Below, piece by piece: positions 12,401 to 24,379 of a DNA stretch of 64,000 nucleotides. The notes beneath the pieces were generated by a model that searched no databases, was not told where the DNA came from, and saw only the letters and a list, made by a program, of their open reading frames with translations. A program made the translations under genes and the position numbers. The stretch spans positions 930,001 through 994,000 of the forward strand of contig CM031553.1 of assembly GCA_018466975.1 (NCBI GenBank), given 5' to 3'. Position 1 is the first letter of the stretch. Every line of letters begins with the position of its first letter. Source of the stretch: Sparassis latifolia. Lineage: Eukaryota > Basidiomycota > Agaricomycetes > Polyporales > Sparassidaceae.

Positions 12401-15398
12401 CAAGCAGCAAGGGCAAGGGAAGAGCTCGTGCCCGGAGCGAAGATATAACAATGGAAGATGACACGGACTCCGATGACGAGGATCTCCCTCACAATCCCGC
12501 AGGCGAGGAGCACAAAACAAAGAAATCCGCCCTGCAGCACCGTTTAAGAGAATGCCGCATCGCGCTGCACAAGGCGTTATTCCTGATGGGAGATGTCTAC
12601 CATGTCTTGGGTGTTTCATTTGCAGACAAAGAGAATGAAGCCTACGCTGCTGCAGAGGAGCTGAGGCGGTTATTGCTGAAGAGTACGTGCTTTCACGTCG
12701 CTAGTGACCACTTCGTGACGAAATGCTTGCCTTTCGCAGGCACAGAGAATGCTGCCCAGCGTGCCATGGATCATGTAAATTGCAGTCCTACTACTAAGGC
12801 ACTCAAAGAAGAAGATTTGTATATAGAAGTTCCGTATCTTGGACAAGGAGGAATCCGATCGGCCGCACTTGTGAGTGGCTATTATATTAACTTTCACACA
12901 ACGCCATTCACAATTATGCAGATGGAGGAAGCAAATAGAATCATAGAAGACTTACTCAACGAACAGTCTGCTCTCCTCTGGAAGTGGAGAGAGAAACTGA
13001 TCTCTTTGCTCACCAAATCCTTGACTTCCGGCGAAGAGGCTGCTGACGGAGAAGAATATGCGCGCAGTCTTGAGACCCAGGGAGAGGCCGAAGCGTATCT
13101 GCAAGTCTATGCAGCGCTGTTGGCTGATCGCAGAGAGGCGTTGATGTCGGAACGCACGTTGCTGGATGTTCATGACGTGCAGGAAACCAAGAAGCGCAAG
13201 ACCAGAGTGGCTCAACGGATAGCCATAATGGATCTGCTGCACGACGTCGAAGAAGCCGACTTCGTCCCACTCGAGAAGCTTCCTGAGGCTCTCCCTGAGC
13301 ACGAGGTGTTGTATAAGGAGCTCAACGACGAGCGAAAGACTCTTCTTGAGGACTTCGACTCGAATAGAGCGATTAAGTCTGTCATGGTAGACCTCAACAA
13401 TGTCGCAGCACGGTTACCCCGGCAGGACGACCCAGAGAAGATCCTAGCAAAAGACGGTGCTACGGAACTGCGTGGACTGATTGCAGACCAAAGTATGTTA
13501 GCCCCTCGACACCAGCTTCCTCTTGTTCTGATTATGCTACAGCCAAACTAATGGAAAAACTGAGAACCGACCTGGCCCACTTGCGAAAGACTTTCAACGA
13601 GCGAATTTCGTGCGTAGCCCGAATCATGCGTCATGATTATGACCAGCCACTCAACCATTGTTTCTTCTTTGTTTCTTCTTTCACCTGTAGCTATTTTCGA
13701 CAGCTGCAAGAGATCTCCGATACTGTCGCCGAAGCAAATTGGAACGGAAGCGTTGCCGTTGCGATTGCGGTAGCTCGAGGCGAACAAGCTGCCTTGGAGG
13801 CCAAAATCAACACCGGTCGTGCACGTCATCGATATCTCCAGTATCTCGCTCAATCTCAGGAAGAAGGCAACGTGGACGAGGATCAACGAGCTTGCGTATT
13901 GTGCAGATGTGAATTCACGCGTGGATACATAACACCTTGGTACGTCCTAACGCGATTGGATTTGCCATTTCGAGTCTGACTGTTTCCTCCAGTGCTCACG
14001 TTTTCTGTGAGGTTCGCTTCTGTTAGCTTGTCATTCATTGGTGCACGTGCTCATCGTCGTTACATCTTTTTCCAGGAGTGTCTGCGAGCTTGGCTGGGGC
14101 GACCAGAGGGTAAAGCCTGTCCAGTTTGCAGGGTGGCGCTCAAAGCGGATCAGCTTCAGCGTTTCTCACTAGACCAGGAATGCGAGCCCGTTCCGGAGGC
14201 GCCTCCGCGGCTTGTGAACAATGAGCCGGCGCCCAAGTCCCGACGACAGATACAGTATAACTTGATCGATCCCAAGGTATTTGAAGAAATACAGGCAGTG
14301 GAGTCGCTGGGCAGCTATGGGAGTAAGATTCAGACGCTTGTGCGACATCTGCTGTATCTCGAGACTGTAGAACCTGGCACAAAGAGTATTATATTCTCGG
14401 CTTGGGCGGACTCTCTGCACAGTGAGTCGCGATCATGGAGTATTTATACCCTCGATCTGATTTCCTATTTCGCCAGTCATCCAGCACGCGTTGGCGAGAA
14501 ACAGTGAGATTTTTAATTCCTTTGTCCTTCTATCGGACATTGAACTTTGCACTTCAGGTATCTCTTGCATTAGGATTGACCAGAGCCACGCCAAGAAAAG
14601 TGCAGCCAAGAAATTCCGTGATGACCCCAATATCTCTGTACTGCTATTGCACGGGTGCGTTTATGTTGATTAATGTTGCATGGCGTGAAATCGATCCCGC
14701 AATACCTCCAGAGAACGTGAGAACGCAGGACTGAACGTGACGTGCGCGTCCCGCGTCTTCCTGGTTGAAAGCGTCGTGCATCATGCATTCGAGCTGCAAG
14801 GTGAGAGTTTTTGTCAAGCTCTGCACAAGCCCGAATTAACACCAGTCGTTTCAGCTATCGCGCGCATTGACAGAATGGGCCAGACAAGGCCAACTGAAGG
14901 TGAGCCTTTGTGTACGCCTGTATGACTGCTCTCGTACGACGTTCCTCCAGTGTACTGCTATTATGCAGAAGAAACCGTCGAGCGAAACATTCTGGATCTC
15001 GCAGCAAGGCAGGGTCAATCTCTGTACACCAAGGACAATTCGGGTGGGACGGTTAACGTGACTCCTTTCGCAATGGCGTCTTCGGAAGACAAGACTGTCA
15101 TTGACTCGCCGGCAAAGAGGGGGCAGAAGGGTGACTTTGTCTTCAAGTGTGTATCCTTTCTTGCTGTCACAAATATCGCCTACACTCATTCATATTGCAT
15201 CTACCCCCCTGTGCTGTCAATCACAGGACTGATGATATGCTGGCAATTTTTTTCCCGCACCTATTCGAGGAGGTCGAATATCTGCTGCCTCCGGAAGACC
15301 TTTCTGATTCGATCGCCGGTGAGCAGGTCGAAGACGCGGTTCGGCACCCTGCGGTATCTGTCAATGCTGAAGCAGGGCCTTCGCGTCTTGTTGATTAG
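9412..15398 (+). CDS. irc20: SNF2-family ATPase/RING E3 ligase, Irc20/SHPRH type
   Basis: DNA-dependent SNF2 ATPase with an internal RING finger; relatives act in recombination control and post-replication repair ubiquitylation. Twenty exons fit in phase: 9412-10713, 10767-11263, 11337-11429, 11482-11586, 11640-11730, 11781-11999, 12058-12108, 12163-12682, 12740-12870, 12922-13492, 13543-13609, 13691-13939, 13993-14011, 14076-14421, 14477-14503, 14558-14654, 14712-14800, 14855-14899, 14951-15146, 15227-15398 (about 1628 aa). Walker A reads EEPGLGKT instead of the usual DEMGLGKT; the DEAH-box position reads DEVQ, as in SHPRH (DEAQ). A long coiled insert separates the helicase lobes and ends in a RING: CVLC...PCAHVFCEEC...CPVC. 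The second lobe has ENAGLNVTCASRVFLVES and RIDRMGQTRPTE (motif VI). Exon 13 is only 19 nt and encodes the central Cys-His-Cys of the RING. Confidence 0.9.
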
Positions 15399-17050
15399 TA
15401 GTCTTATGCAATTGGTACAACCCGATGTGTTGTTATAGCTGCCATATTTTTCTCTCCGGATGACTGCTTGCTGGGACACTGTCGCTGTTGTTTGTCACAA
15501 TATATATGAGTGTGTGGTGTGCATGTTTTCCTGGTATGGATTCTCTCGTTTACTGAGAGTTGGTTGTGCTGTCTTCCCAAGGCTATGAGTAGATATAATA
15601 TGGATTTGCAATAATTAGTGTGATTGTGGACACCTACTACTCTCGCATTGTATGGAGTCAGCCTCAGTCAAACTTGTGCTCATCGCTCAGATGTATCATT
15701 TGTGAGCCTGTGCGCCGCTATGCACCACATATATTTCGCGATAACAGCCATTATCATCACTCCTTCGGCAAATGCTCCAGTGCCAGGCTCGCCACTCCCA
15801 ATTATTTCCTTTCCGGGTATTTCTTCTTCCCTTTGCGGAAAGGCGTGTTTTGTCCTTGACGTCATGCCTCTTCTCTGCGATTGGGGACCAGTATACGAGC
15901 CCGAGGAGTGTACCAAGATGAATCGACAATACTTAAGGGCAGGGAATATTTACAGTATATATGACTTCAGGTGCACGAATACCTTAATTAATGTGGGACC
16001 AGCTATTTTCCTCTCAACTTCCCCATTCCCCTCGAATACCCAACACTGTGGCTTTTCCTGGGCCACCTTTGAATTCACAGACACAAGGGGTAAGAAAGAA
16101 AGTAGAGCTCGCGGCGGTGTTGCGGTGCATCGCCCCCCATCGTCATATATACCATCGAATATGGCATCTAAGATGTCACATTCAAGCCGCATTGTACGAA
16201 AAGCAAAACAGGATAGAAGACGAACGCAGATCCCCGAGTCATATCACAACTGTTCCTTCCGGTCTAGAGAAGTTTGCACAAAAGCCTGAGTCGACCGGTC
16301 GACCGATATCTTTCATGAATGGACTCAGATGAGTCGGGTTTGAGCGATATTTAGCCTACCCTAAATGATGAAGCTTCAGAGAACCAGGTTTCTGTAGATT
16401 AAGTACTACGGCGTGATAGATCCACCCAGATCTCTCGAGTCTGACGACAAGAGAGTGACAAGAGATGTTCGTTCAACTTCATTGTACGCACTTAAGTAAG
16501 CGCGTCGCGTCGCGTCTACACGTGACCGTGTGTCTTGAGAGGTCCCACTGCCAGCCGACTCCGAGCTCTCTACGAGTTCTGCCAGGGAAACAACGGACGA
16601 CCCGCAGGTGACTGCGCAACTATGATTCTCGATCCTTTCGCGCAGTTCTTGCGTGCTACCGCGTGGAGTGCTACAAGAACTGTGATGGAATCATTTCCGC
16701 AGCTACAGTGGCGCAGGCCACAACTGGGCGCACCTTCGGCACCGGCGGTCTCGAACGGCATAGGTTGTGCGTAGACAGTCATACCAACTGAATTCTATCC
16801 AGGTTCTGTCAGCGTCATCTGCGCAGCTTTTCCCACTGGGTGCAGAAACCCGCAGTCTCCGCGTTCACCAGTGGTACGTCTGTCCCTGGACAAGTCACTT
16901 GGCGCGGTATTCACACGATTATGATCGCATGTGCGTGCAGACATGAGACTCGCACCAGGCTCACAACCCGCAGTGCGCAGCAGCATAGCGAACGAGTATA
17001 ATATGCCGTGTCCTGCGATCGGCCTGGCATCGTCTGAGACTGACAGCACA
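15399..17050. other. intergenic with unassigned open frames
   Basis: 1.65 kb between the IRC20-like gene and the next start. An uninterrupted frame at 15624-16289 (+, 221 codons) and overlapping minus-strand frames (15680-15929) show no known domain, repeat or splice structure I can support. A small gene cannot be excluded. The last 300 bases are probably the promoter of the gene at 17051. Confidence 0.35.
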
Positions 17051-18701
17051 ATGGATCCTAACACTGACATTCGAGACGCTACGCAGACCGCATTTCCGGT
17101 CGAGAAGGGCGCGTCGGCCCCGCTCTTGCCTGCTCCTTGCACCACAGCTGTATACTGTGTTAACTCACCGTCTGGTCTGCGGCCTTTGCCAAAGCGATCA
17201 GGTTTCAAGCGCTTCCTGCGAGCCTTTCTTTTCATTTCTGTGGCAATTATCCTGTTCGGCCACCTTGCGAAGCTAGTGCCACATGTCGCTCGCATGGTGA
17301 GTGGCCCTAAGCCTCGTTTTCCTAGCCATCCTGACTGTCGTGCTAGTTCCACGATAGGAGACACCACCTGGGCCCCGACATGCCTCCAGCAGACGTCCCC
17401 GAGCATTGTGTGCGCGACGCAAACTGGTCCATCGATGAGGACTTCCACCGCCATCCCGACCATCTGGGACACCCTCTGCATATCGCGACGACCTCGTTCG
17501 AGCTGCCGGTCTCATCAGACGTGCTGTATCTCGTCTCCCACGGGAGTCCGTCCTTTGCGAGCGGTTCTGTTGAGATCACTGACGAAGGGAGCGTCGGCTC
17601 TGATGTTGCGGGTGTTGAAATCACCGCTTTCTTCCAGCATGAGCACGGGTTTGCCTTGACAAGGGTCTGTGTCCTGCAGCCTGCGGAGGGGGTGAACGGC
17701 GTCGGTATATTCGTGAGTAAATCCTGCTGTCGATTGTGTTGACCTTGAGAGAATCATCGTGCTTGTTGCAGGCACCTACTTTTACTCGCTGGCGGCACCA
17801 ACAAGTCCGATTTGAGATCAAGGTTAAGCTGCCCGCCGCACCCGTCGGCTCCCCTCTCTTCATCAACAAATTTGAAACACATTTGCCCTGGTTTGCACAC
17901 CATGTTGGGGACCTGAAGGATAGCGTGTACTTCGGCAGAGTCTCCCTCCGCGGCGCGTTCATGGGTATCGACGTTTCCGTGAGTTCCCCTACCTCTTGCC
18001 TCTCCCGCTGAAATCTGAATGCTGGGCAATAACGCCGCAGTCTCTGTTCGGAGAACACATCGACGTCACGACGACCCTCAGCGCGATCAAAGGCTCGTTC
18101 AACACCTCGTCCTACCTCACGCTGCGCACCTCCAATGCGCCCATCTCCGTCGAGGTCGGAATGTTGAACGACCCTGAAGGAAACCACACCGTGGTCGAGA
18201 TGCACACCAGCAATGGGTACGTTCTCTTCACCCATCTCTTCCCAATCCCCACCTGTCATACCATCGCTAACACCCCTCCCGCGCAGCCCAATAAATGCGA
18301 ACATCAATCTCCTGTCCGCGGCATCCTCCGGCACGGGCGGAAACTTCTCCGTCGACGCCCGCACGTCCAACAGCCCCGTGACGGTCGTATACCCGCACGC
18401 CGCAGTCGACTCCGTGTTGCGCCTCGTCGCGCTAACGTCGAACTCGGCCGCACGCGCGGTTCTGCACCCAACATTCGAGGGCGCGTTCGCGCTTGCGTCG
18501 TCGTTCCCGTTCACGCCTGCAGTCGACCGCAACACGGACGTGGTGGACCCCGCGGGGCGCGGGCGCCAGCGCAGCGTTGCGATCACGCGTTCTGTGCTCG
18601 GTACGGTCGAGGGCGAGGCGCGCTGGGTGCCTGCGGAGGCGCGTGAGCTGGGATATGTGCGCTTGGGGACGTCGAATTCGCCCGTGCATCTAGTTGTGTG
18701 A
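17051..18701 (+). CDS. single-pass membrane protein, basidiomycete family of unknown function
   Basis: Not a characterised protein. Exons 17051-17296, 17347-17712, 17772-17978, 18041-18216, 18287-18701 (469 aa), phases consistent. The N-terminus is cytosolic-looking and basic (PKRSGFKRF), followed by one clear membrane helix (about residues 55-75, FLFISVAIILFGHLAKLV), then a large outer region. That region is built from beta-strand-like units with recurring T-S-N-[AS]-P-[IV] motifs (LRTSNAPISV, ARTSNSPVTV, GTSNSPVHLV), suggesting a beta-solenoid or beta-sandwich adhesive domain. Such type II membrane proteins with TSN repeats are common in Agaricomycetes. I chose ATG 17051 (CACAATGG context); in-frame ATGs at 16943 and 17003 would lengthen the cytosolic part. 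Its end faces the minus-strand gene that follows. Confidence 0.75.
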
Positions 18702-19101
18702 CGAATGTTGTCTGTCGTGTGTAAAATGGTTGTACCTATGCGTTTCTTTTTCGAAGTTTCCTGCACGGCCGTTGTATTCAGATTTTGTTCGAGAAACGTT
18801 ATTGGAATAGCAGGCGGTGGTTAACGGATGTACGAGATGATACAAAACGAGACGATATACAGGAGGCAATAAATGGAGGGTGAAAATGGATGTAGGTTGG
18901 TTTTACATGATGATATCACAGGAAGATTTGAAGGAAAAAACTGGAACGATACCGAGTGCATCGAGGAATCCGTCAGACCGAAGTAGTCCAGGGTGAGGAA
19001 AAGATCGTGCAAATATGTAAGTCACAAGAGAAGGGTGAAAGCGAAGTATACAAGCACACCTTATGCGGGCGGGGTCGTCCAGGTCACGAGCGGAAAATCG
19101 G
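18702..19101. other. intergenic, convergent 3' ends
   Basis: About 400 bases between the ends of two convergent genes; A/T-rich around 18830-18960, consistent with 3' UTRs and polyadenylation regions. No gene seen. Confidence 0.4.
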
Positions 19102-21081
19102 TCACATCCTACTCGCGCCCTTCGCCATCTGCCGCTCGTACCCCACTACCTTCGACCACGGGCGCACGCTCTCGACGTTCTCGTCCCCACGCTCCGCACA
19201 CGTCTGCACCAACGCAGCTAGCACTTCCGCATGCTCACGCTTCATTCCTGGAGGGTTGACACCGACTTCGGCTGTGCCACTGGGTACCGCGAGGATGGGA
19301 ACGGCTTGTGCGCCCTCGGGCTTCGTATGGGCAGAGAGAACACTATCCCGCACATATTGGGCAGTCAAGTGGGCAAAGGCGGGGGGCGGCATACAGTCGC
19401 CAGTGGCGCTCTCGTGCCTCTCGTGCGCGGCAAAAGAGGTAGGCAAAGGTACGGACGCTGATGGCATCGGGTGACGATGTTCCATGGAGCGGTGCGTTTC
19501 CGTCGGCGCTGGCGGCGGGGCGGGAATAGAAACCAAGAGACTGCGCATGTTGGAGTTGAGTGCCGGCGCAGGGTGCACTGGCGGGCGGTGTTGTGAGAGT
19601 GGCGACTGCAGAAGAGCATGCATGCCGGGGCGGATTGGCACAGGCGAAATATTAACAGGTGGGAGCGCCGTGAAGGAGGGCACCCCCGCGGTTACCCTTG
19701 CGATGTGCGCAGCGATGGTTACGTCGACAACCCTTCCCAAGGAGATCGAAGGCTTGAGGTCCGACGTGGGAGCATCAGGAGCATTCTGGTCGCCACAGAC
19801 GCGCGCGATGAGGTGGTCGACAGTATCGCCAGATGGAACAGCGCACACACGTGCGATCGCATCGTCGAGCTTCTCTTGGATGTCGCCACAGTCCGATGAC
19901 TTGGTGTCACAGTTGGGTGCGGTGTGAGACGTCGTTCCAGAGGTAGTTCTCGTAGACGCCACAGCGACTGAAAGAGAGAAACCACTGAGCTCGGTCAAGG
20001 GGGGCGAGTTAGACATGGTGACCAAGGGGTTAGCAACCGAGGAATCTGAGATGATGATCAAGGGGTTCGCTGCGGTAGCTGGAGTGCCCAGTTCATTTTC
20101 ATCAGCGGTGGGTATATCTGTGTCGACCAAAGTATTCAACGCATTCGAATTATCGTCCAGATCCATTGGAGCAACAGCAGCACAAGCAGTAGCAGGATCA
20201 AGAGGGGCCGCAATCGCATTAGACAAGGTTTCGTCAGAGAGTGTCCTCGCGGTCACAAGATCCTCGACGGCAGTATCAACTTGAGGGAGCGCGCCCGTAC
20301 TCGCAGAGTTCGTTTTCCTTTCCAGAACGTCATGCGGTGCAGAGTCAAGATTTGTGGCTCCGACATCAAGGTTCGCCGCTCGGATTTCGGGTTGGACAAT
20401 CGTGTTCGCATCGGCCACTGTATCCGCGCTGGCTCGGGCACAAGCCGCCGAATGCTGGGTTCGATCCGACGCTGTCAGTTTGGACTGGCGCTAATGATCG
20501 TTAACATAGTTGCAACCGGCCACCACAGGAAAATAACCACCCACTTTGGGCACCATCGGGCAAACGACGCGCGTACGAGTATCCAAAGGTGATGCCTCGG
20601 TAGCGATGCCACCCCGAACGTACCTCGTTATAATGCCACTTAACAGTGGGACGAGGAAGTACATCACACCGAGAATGAGGAGAGGGACCAAGACGCTGCA
20701 AACATAACTAGTGCATGTAGCGGCATTGTCGTCGAGGACAGCCACTGCAGGAGAAGGTACGGAAGTCAGAGCGGGAAGCATTTGTAGCGGAGAGGCAGGC
20801 TGTGGCAGGGTAGATGAAAGAGATGGGGAAAGAGAAAAGCCGAGAGATCGAATAGTAGAAGAAAAGGGAAGAACACGAGATGATGGTGGTGGCAGGGTTG
20901 ATGGGTGAAGATGTGGCGCATGAGGGGAAGAGAGGCTGCCGGGGGATGAAGTAGACGAGCATGAGGTCGCGGAATCATCAGCTTTTGACGGTCCCGGAAT
21001 TGGATCACGGGCAGCGTCGAAGGCTCGCCTCAGCAAGGCATTTATTGCAGCTGCATAAACCAGAGGAGATAAATTCCACAT
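19102..21081 (-). CDS. Ser/Thr/Ala-rich single-pass membrane protein, unknown
   Basis: I do not recognise this protein. Two minus-strand open regions make it: exon 1 from ATG 21081 to about 20517 (MWNLSPLVYAAAINALLRRAF...) and exon 2 from about 20471 to the stop at 19102; total near 640 aa. The junction is uncertain. A GTTGCA donor at 20516 joins in phase to an acceptor before 20471 (45-nt intron) or before 20417 (99 nt). Exon 1 has a Ser/Pro-rich stretch, then a strong membrane helix (YVCSVLVPLLILGVMYFLVPLL). The remainder is low-complexity, rich in Ala, Ser, Thr, Pro and Val, ending in a charged segment (MKREHAEVLAALVQTCAER). The C-terminal half reads continuously for 439 codons, which is long for chance. 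Overlapping plus-strand frames are shadows. Confidence 0.6.
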
Positions 21082-21271
21082 CGCCAACCAGCTTAGCTCC
21101 TTCACACTTCCGCTGCCGCTCTAGAGATGGAGATGGAGAAGTACTACTACTTTCGAACCTCAGCGCGTGTGTCATCACGTGCTGGGAGACTTTGGCCCGA
21201 TCCTTGATCGATGGCGACCGTGTTCGACGTCGACGACACCACTGCAGGGGGCTCACTCCCCTTACCTTCCA

Positions 21272-22834
21272 ATGCCGCGGGCCAGTGCGAGTGACGTCTA
21301 CGCAGAGCTATTGTGGTCTAAGGACCGTGGCCACCCCTTGTGGGATCCGGAGCTTGCGCCAGGAGGCGAAGTGCGCCTCGGCGATGTTGGCTTTATTCGC
21401 GAGGGTGCCTTTCATCGGCTGTTCAACGCATATCCTCACGAGTTGTGGGCTAGCGCATTCGGTCACACTGACCAGGAGAGCGAAGTGAATCCTTTTGGTG
21501 TGCCGGAGGGGTTCGAACCATTCAGCTCGAGGGGGAGAGACAACTTCGGGTACAGGCCGCGCTCTCCGGGTCTATGCCATTCTCGTATGAGCACAGACGT
21601 TACGGTAACGAATCTGTGTCGCCCAAGTTTTGGCGGAATGTTACCAATGTGGGTGTCTACCCCTTATGCTAGATGTATATTGACACACCATTGGACCCAG
21701 GATTGATACAGGAGTGTTGTCACTCGAGTACAATGGAAACCAGCATGGTGCAGCTCTTCTCATTGAAGCTGGGGATAGCAAATTCGTGAAATTCACTCGT
21801 AGACTCTCTGACTACATGAAGAAGAACCACGACAGCTGGGTTCTATTTGCCAATGACACCATGGATATAGACATGGCATCGGAGGACATTGTTCTTGTGA
21901 TTGGATGGGGGAAGACAGCAAGATGGGCTACGGTTGTGATGGATGAGGGAGCACCTCCCCTGATATTTACAGGAGCATTTGGCTGTCCTGAAGCTTTTCG
22001 TTCTTCAGAGTCTGCAATCACTCACTCAAACCTCAAGTACAAGTCAGGTCCACGTCTAGCTGTTGATCCTCCACAGTCATTGGATGATCCCATGTGGAAG
22101 CATAATCAATGCATATTTGTGGACTACCTTAAAGTGCGACGACGTGGTCTCCTGAAGCAAGTGATAAAAGCTGCTGCCAAACCAAGAGATTCATCTAATC
22201 CCAGAGACAATGACAGTAATGTCTTAGAAAGCAAACAGGTGCATTGAGGTCAACTTTATTATGATTGCTTCTCACTGAAATCTATGAAAGCCATTTGATC
22301 CGGCAGGATATGTCCTTGATTACATTTTGAAGGTATGCTCTAAGGTCCTATATTATGCATTATTACACATTAATATCATCATACTTTTAGCATTCTGAAG
22401 CGGAGATGGCCATAGCAAGTAGTTTAGACATACATATGCTGTGCAAGGTACATGATTGTCACAATGTTTTTAGTGTGCTGTTCTAACTGACAGATTTAAG
22501 GATGAAGAGATCCCAGACAACATCCCAGAGTTTCTAGAGCAAGTTCAACCTGTAATTGAGCTTACTGAGGATGGTCGTCAGTCAAGTTTCTTTGATATTT
22601 CTTGACTTAGCTGACTACTCTGTAGTTGGCATTCTGTCTCTTCATAAATATATGCTGCATGATTTGGAGATCAGTGCTACCATTCCTCCAGAAGGGGTCC
22701 CGATGTCTGCAGTTGATGTGAAAGGCCATGATAACACAACTGGCAGACAGTCTGCCTTAGAAGAACATCAAGATGGCAATCTTCTCCTAAGTGATATCAC
22801 ATCTTCTGAAAACAGTTTTTTCTTGTTAATATAA
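21272..22834 (+). pseudogene. truncated GDVGFI-domain paralogue lacking its WD40 propeller
   Basis: A degraded second copy of the gene at 30079-32786. The shared N-terminal domain is clear (HPLWDPELAPGGEVRLGDVG, EGAFHRLFNAYP, VNPFGVPEGFEP), and the exon pattern matches the full copy one for one: an exon from 21712 to 22238, then 42-nt (22291-22332), 57-nt (22391-22447) and 76-nt (22501-22576) exons identical in length to those of the other copy, then a last exon from 22626 that stops at 22834. The stop falls just after the acidic linker, so none of the eight WD repeats remains. The first junction (after about 21648) does not keep frame with the splice site used by the intact copy, suggesting an indel. 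Downstream sequence is A/T-rich and unrelated. A short expressed protein remains possible. Confidence 0.65.
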
Positions 22835-23070
22835 GGCATGTAGATCATGATGATGGTGGAGACTATGATACCTCCACAAAGGAGGATATAATGACCTGCG
22901 GAAAAGGCTCTTCACTGGTTCTGCAGACTGAAGATAACATGGATGAAACTCCTTCCCACTTGCCTCACATGGGTTTGCATTTGCTGCAGAGTGTTACATG
23001 CAAATCTAGTCTGAACTATCCAGCACTGTCATTCCGTTGCATTCCTGCTGTCCCATTCTGTTACTTACAG

Positions 23071-23494
23071 ATACTTGTTGTCAAAGTAGTAGTGATATTG
23101 CTAGCCACTGCCAAAACCTTGCTGATACATATGTCATAACCACAAGTGATGTATCTACTGTAGGTGCCTGACCTTATTGCTGTCTGCCAACCCTTCTCCT
23201 CTGGACATACTTGATCATCATGATCACACTATGATTGATCTCTTGCAATACCGTATCAGCATATAACATGGGGCAATACTAGAGTGCTCCAATTGAACTT
23301 AGAGAATTGTAACAGGCTGAGGTTCAAAGTCAGCTCCTATCTCAGGATACGCTGTTGATCATAGCCTGCAGATCATATCCAATTAGCCACTGGAAGCTCA
23401 ACACTGTCATGCATGCACTTACAATCAAAGTAATAGTGATAATGCTAGCCATGCCAAAACCTTGCAGAACAATGTCAAACCACAAGTGAAACAC
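23071..23494. repeat. partial tandem duplication within the MFS pseudogene
   Basis: About 75-85 bases at 23071-23157 recur, diverged, at 23421-23494. Both read CTTACA...CAAAGTA.TAGTGATA.TGCTAGCCA...TGCCAAAACCTTGC...AACCACAAGTGA. The second copy encodes, on the minus strand, the GFGMASIITITLI helix of the transporter; the first is a more damaged copy with stops. The spacing is about 350 bases. Confidence 0.6.
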
Positions 23495-24271
23495 GGGTGT
23501 GATATCATTCCAGAAGACGATAAGACCGCATGATACCAGCATCATAGCATCTACGGTATGCACCAGCCGGCAAATATGCTCCCTGTAGATATCGTGACCT
23601 ATGGTGTGAAGTGAATTCAAGCAGTGCATTTCTCAACATCAAGACAAGCATACTGAGTGGGGTAGTAAGTGCAATCCTGTGAGATAAAATGAGCCACCGG
23701 AATGAGTTAAACCAAAATTTTACCGACCTGCATCTGTTGATGAATTTAATCTAACAGCAGAGAAATACTGGATAGATGTGATCATCAGGAAAAAAATGCT
23801 TGCTTAATAAGGTGAGACTGACCAATGGTACATTATACAACTAATTGAAGGACATCAGTGCTTCTACAGGAACTAATTTATGGTCGGACATACCAAAGAG
23901 AACGTGGCAAACTGCCGAAGAAACACAGTAAATATACAGCAAGAGGCGTTCACTCCTTAACAAGCCTCGTGGGCACGACAGGATAGGGCGAGAAACGGGT
24001 ATCCACAAGGATGAACAGCGCACACCATACGACGCTCGCAGCCAGCAGACCCCAGATTAGCGGGTGCGACCATGGAAGCTCCTCCGTAGACTTCAAGCTG
24101 AGGCCAAGCAGCAGACAGCTGACAGTTCCAATGAGGGTCAAAGAACCGAAAACGTCAATCTGTCGCAATTTGGAGCATACACTCTGGTTCTGGACTTTGT
24201 CGGGCAACCTGATGCGGACCTTCGCGGTGACGAGCAGGAAGGAGAAAAGGAGTGACCGGTTAGCTTCCTAA
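23342..24271 (-). pseudogene. fragments of an MFS multidrug/amino-acid permease
   Basis: Minus-strand pieces of a major-facilitator transporter of the fungal 14-helix (Vba/Fnx-like) type. From about 24271 to 23942 the frame gives RSLLFSFLLVTAKVRIRLPD, then IDVFGSLTLIGTVSCLLLGLSLKSTEELPW and a further helix, ending at a stop after TRLVKE. At 23342-23629 a second block continues the family order with LIVFWNDITPVFHLWFDIV followed by QGFGMASIITITLI. Helices before and after these blocks are missing, and about 300 bases between them show no coding trace. The gene is therefore decayed. Its remaining 5' end abuts the F-box gene on the other strand. Confidence 0.7.
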
Positions 24272-24379
24272 AACAGTAATCACTCGTGATAATGATGGTC
24301 CTACCTGCACTGAAAGGAACCGTGACGCGGATCTCCTGCAAAAAGGGATCGTAAGCTTGAGAACGCTCTATCTTCCGAC

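Noticed and set aside
16795..17481. 228-codon minus-strand frame over the start of the TSN membrane protein
   Set aside because: The plus strand has a coherent five-exon gene with a membrane helix; the minus frame has none.
20440..20480. tRNA-like B box (GGGTTCGATCC) on the plus strand
   Set aside because: The flanking bases do not form a T-stem or acceptor stem, and the sequence lies inside or next to a minus-strand coding exon.
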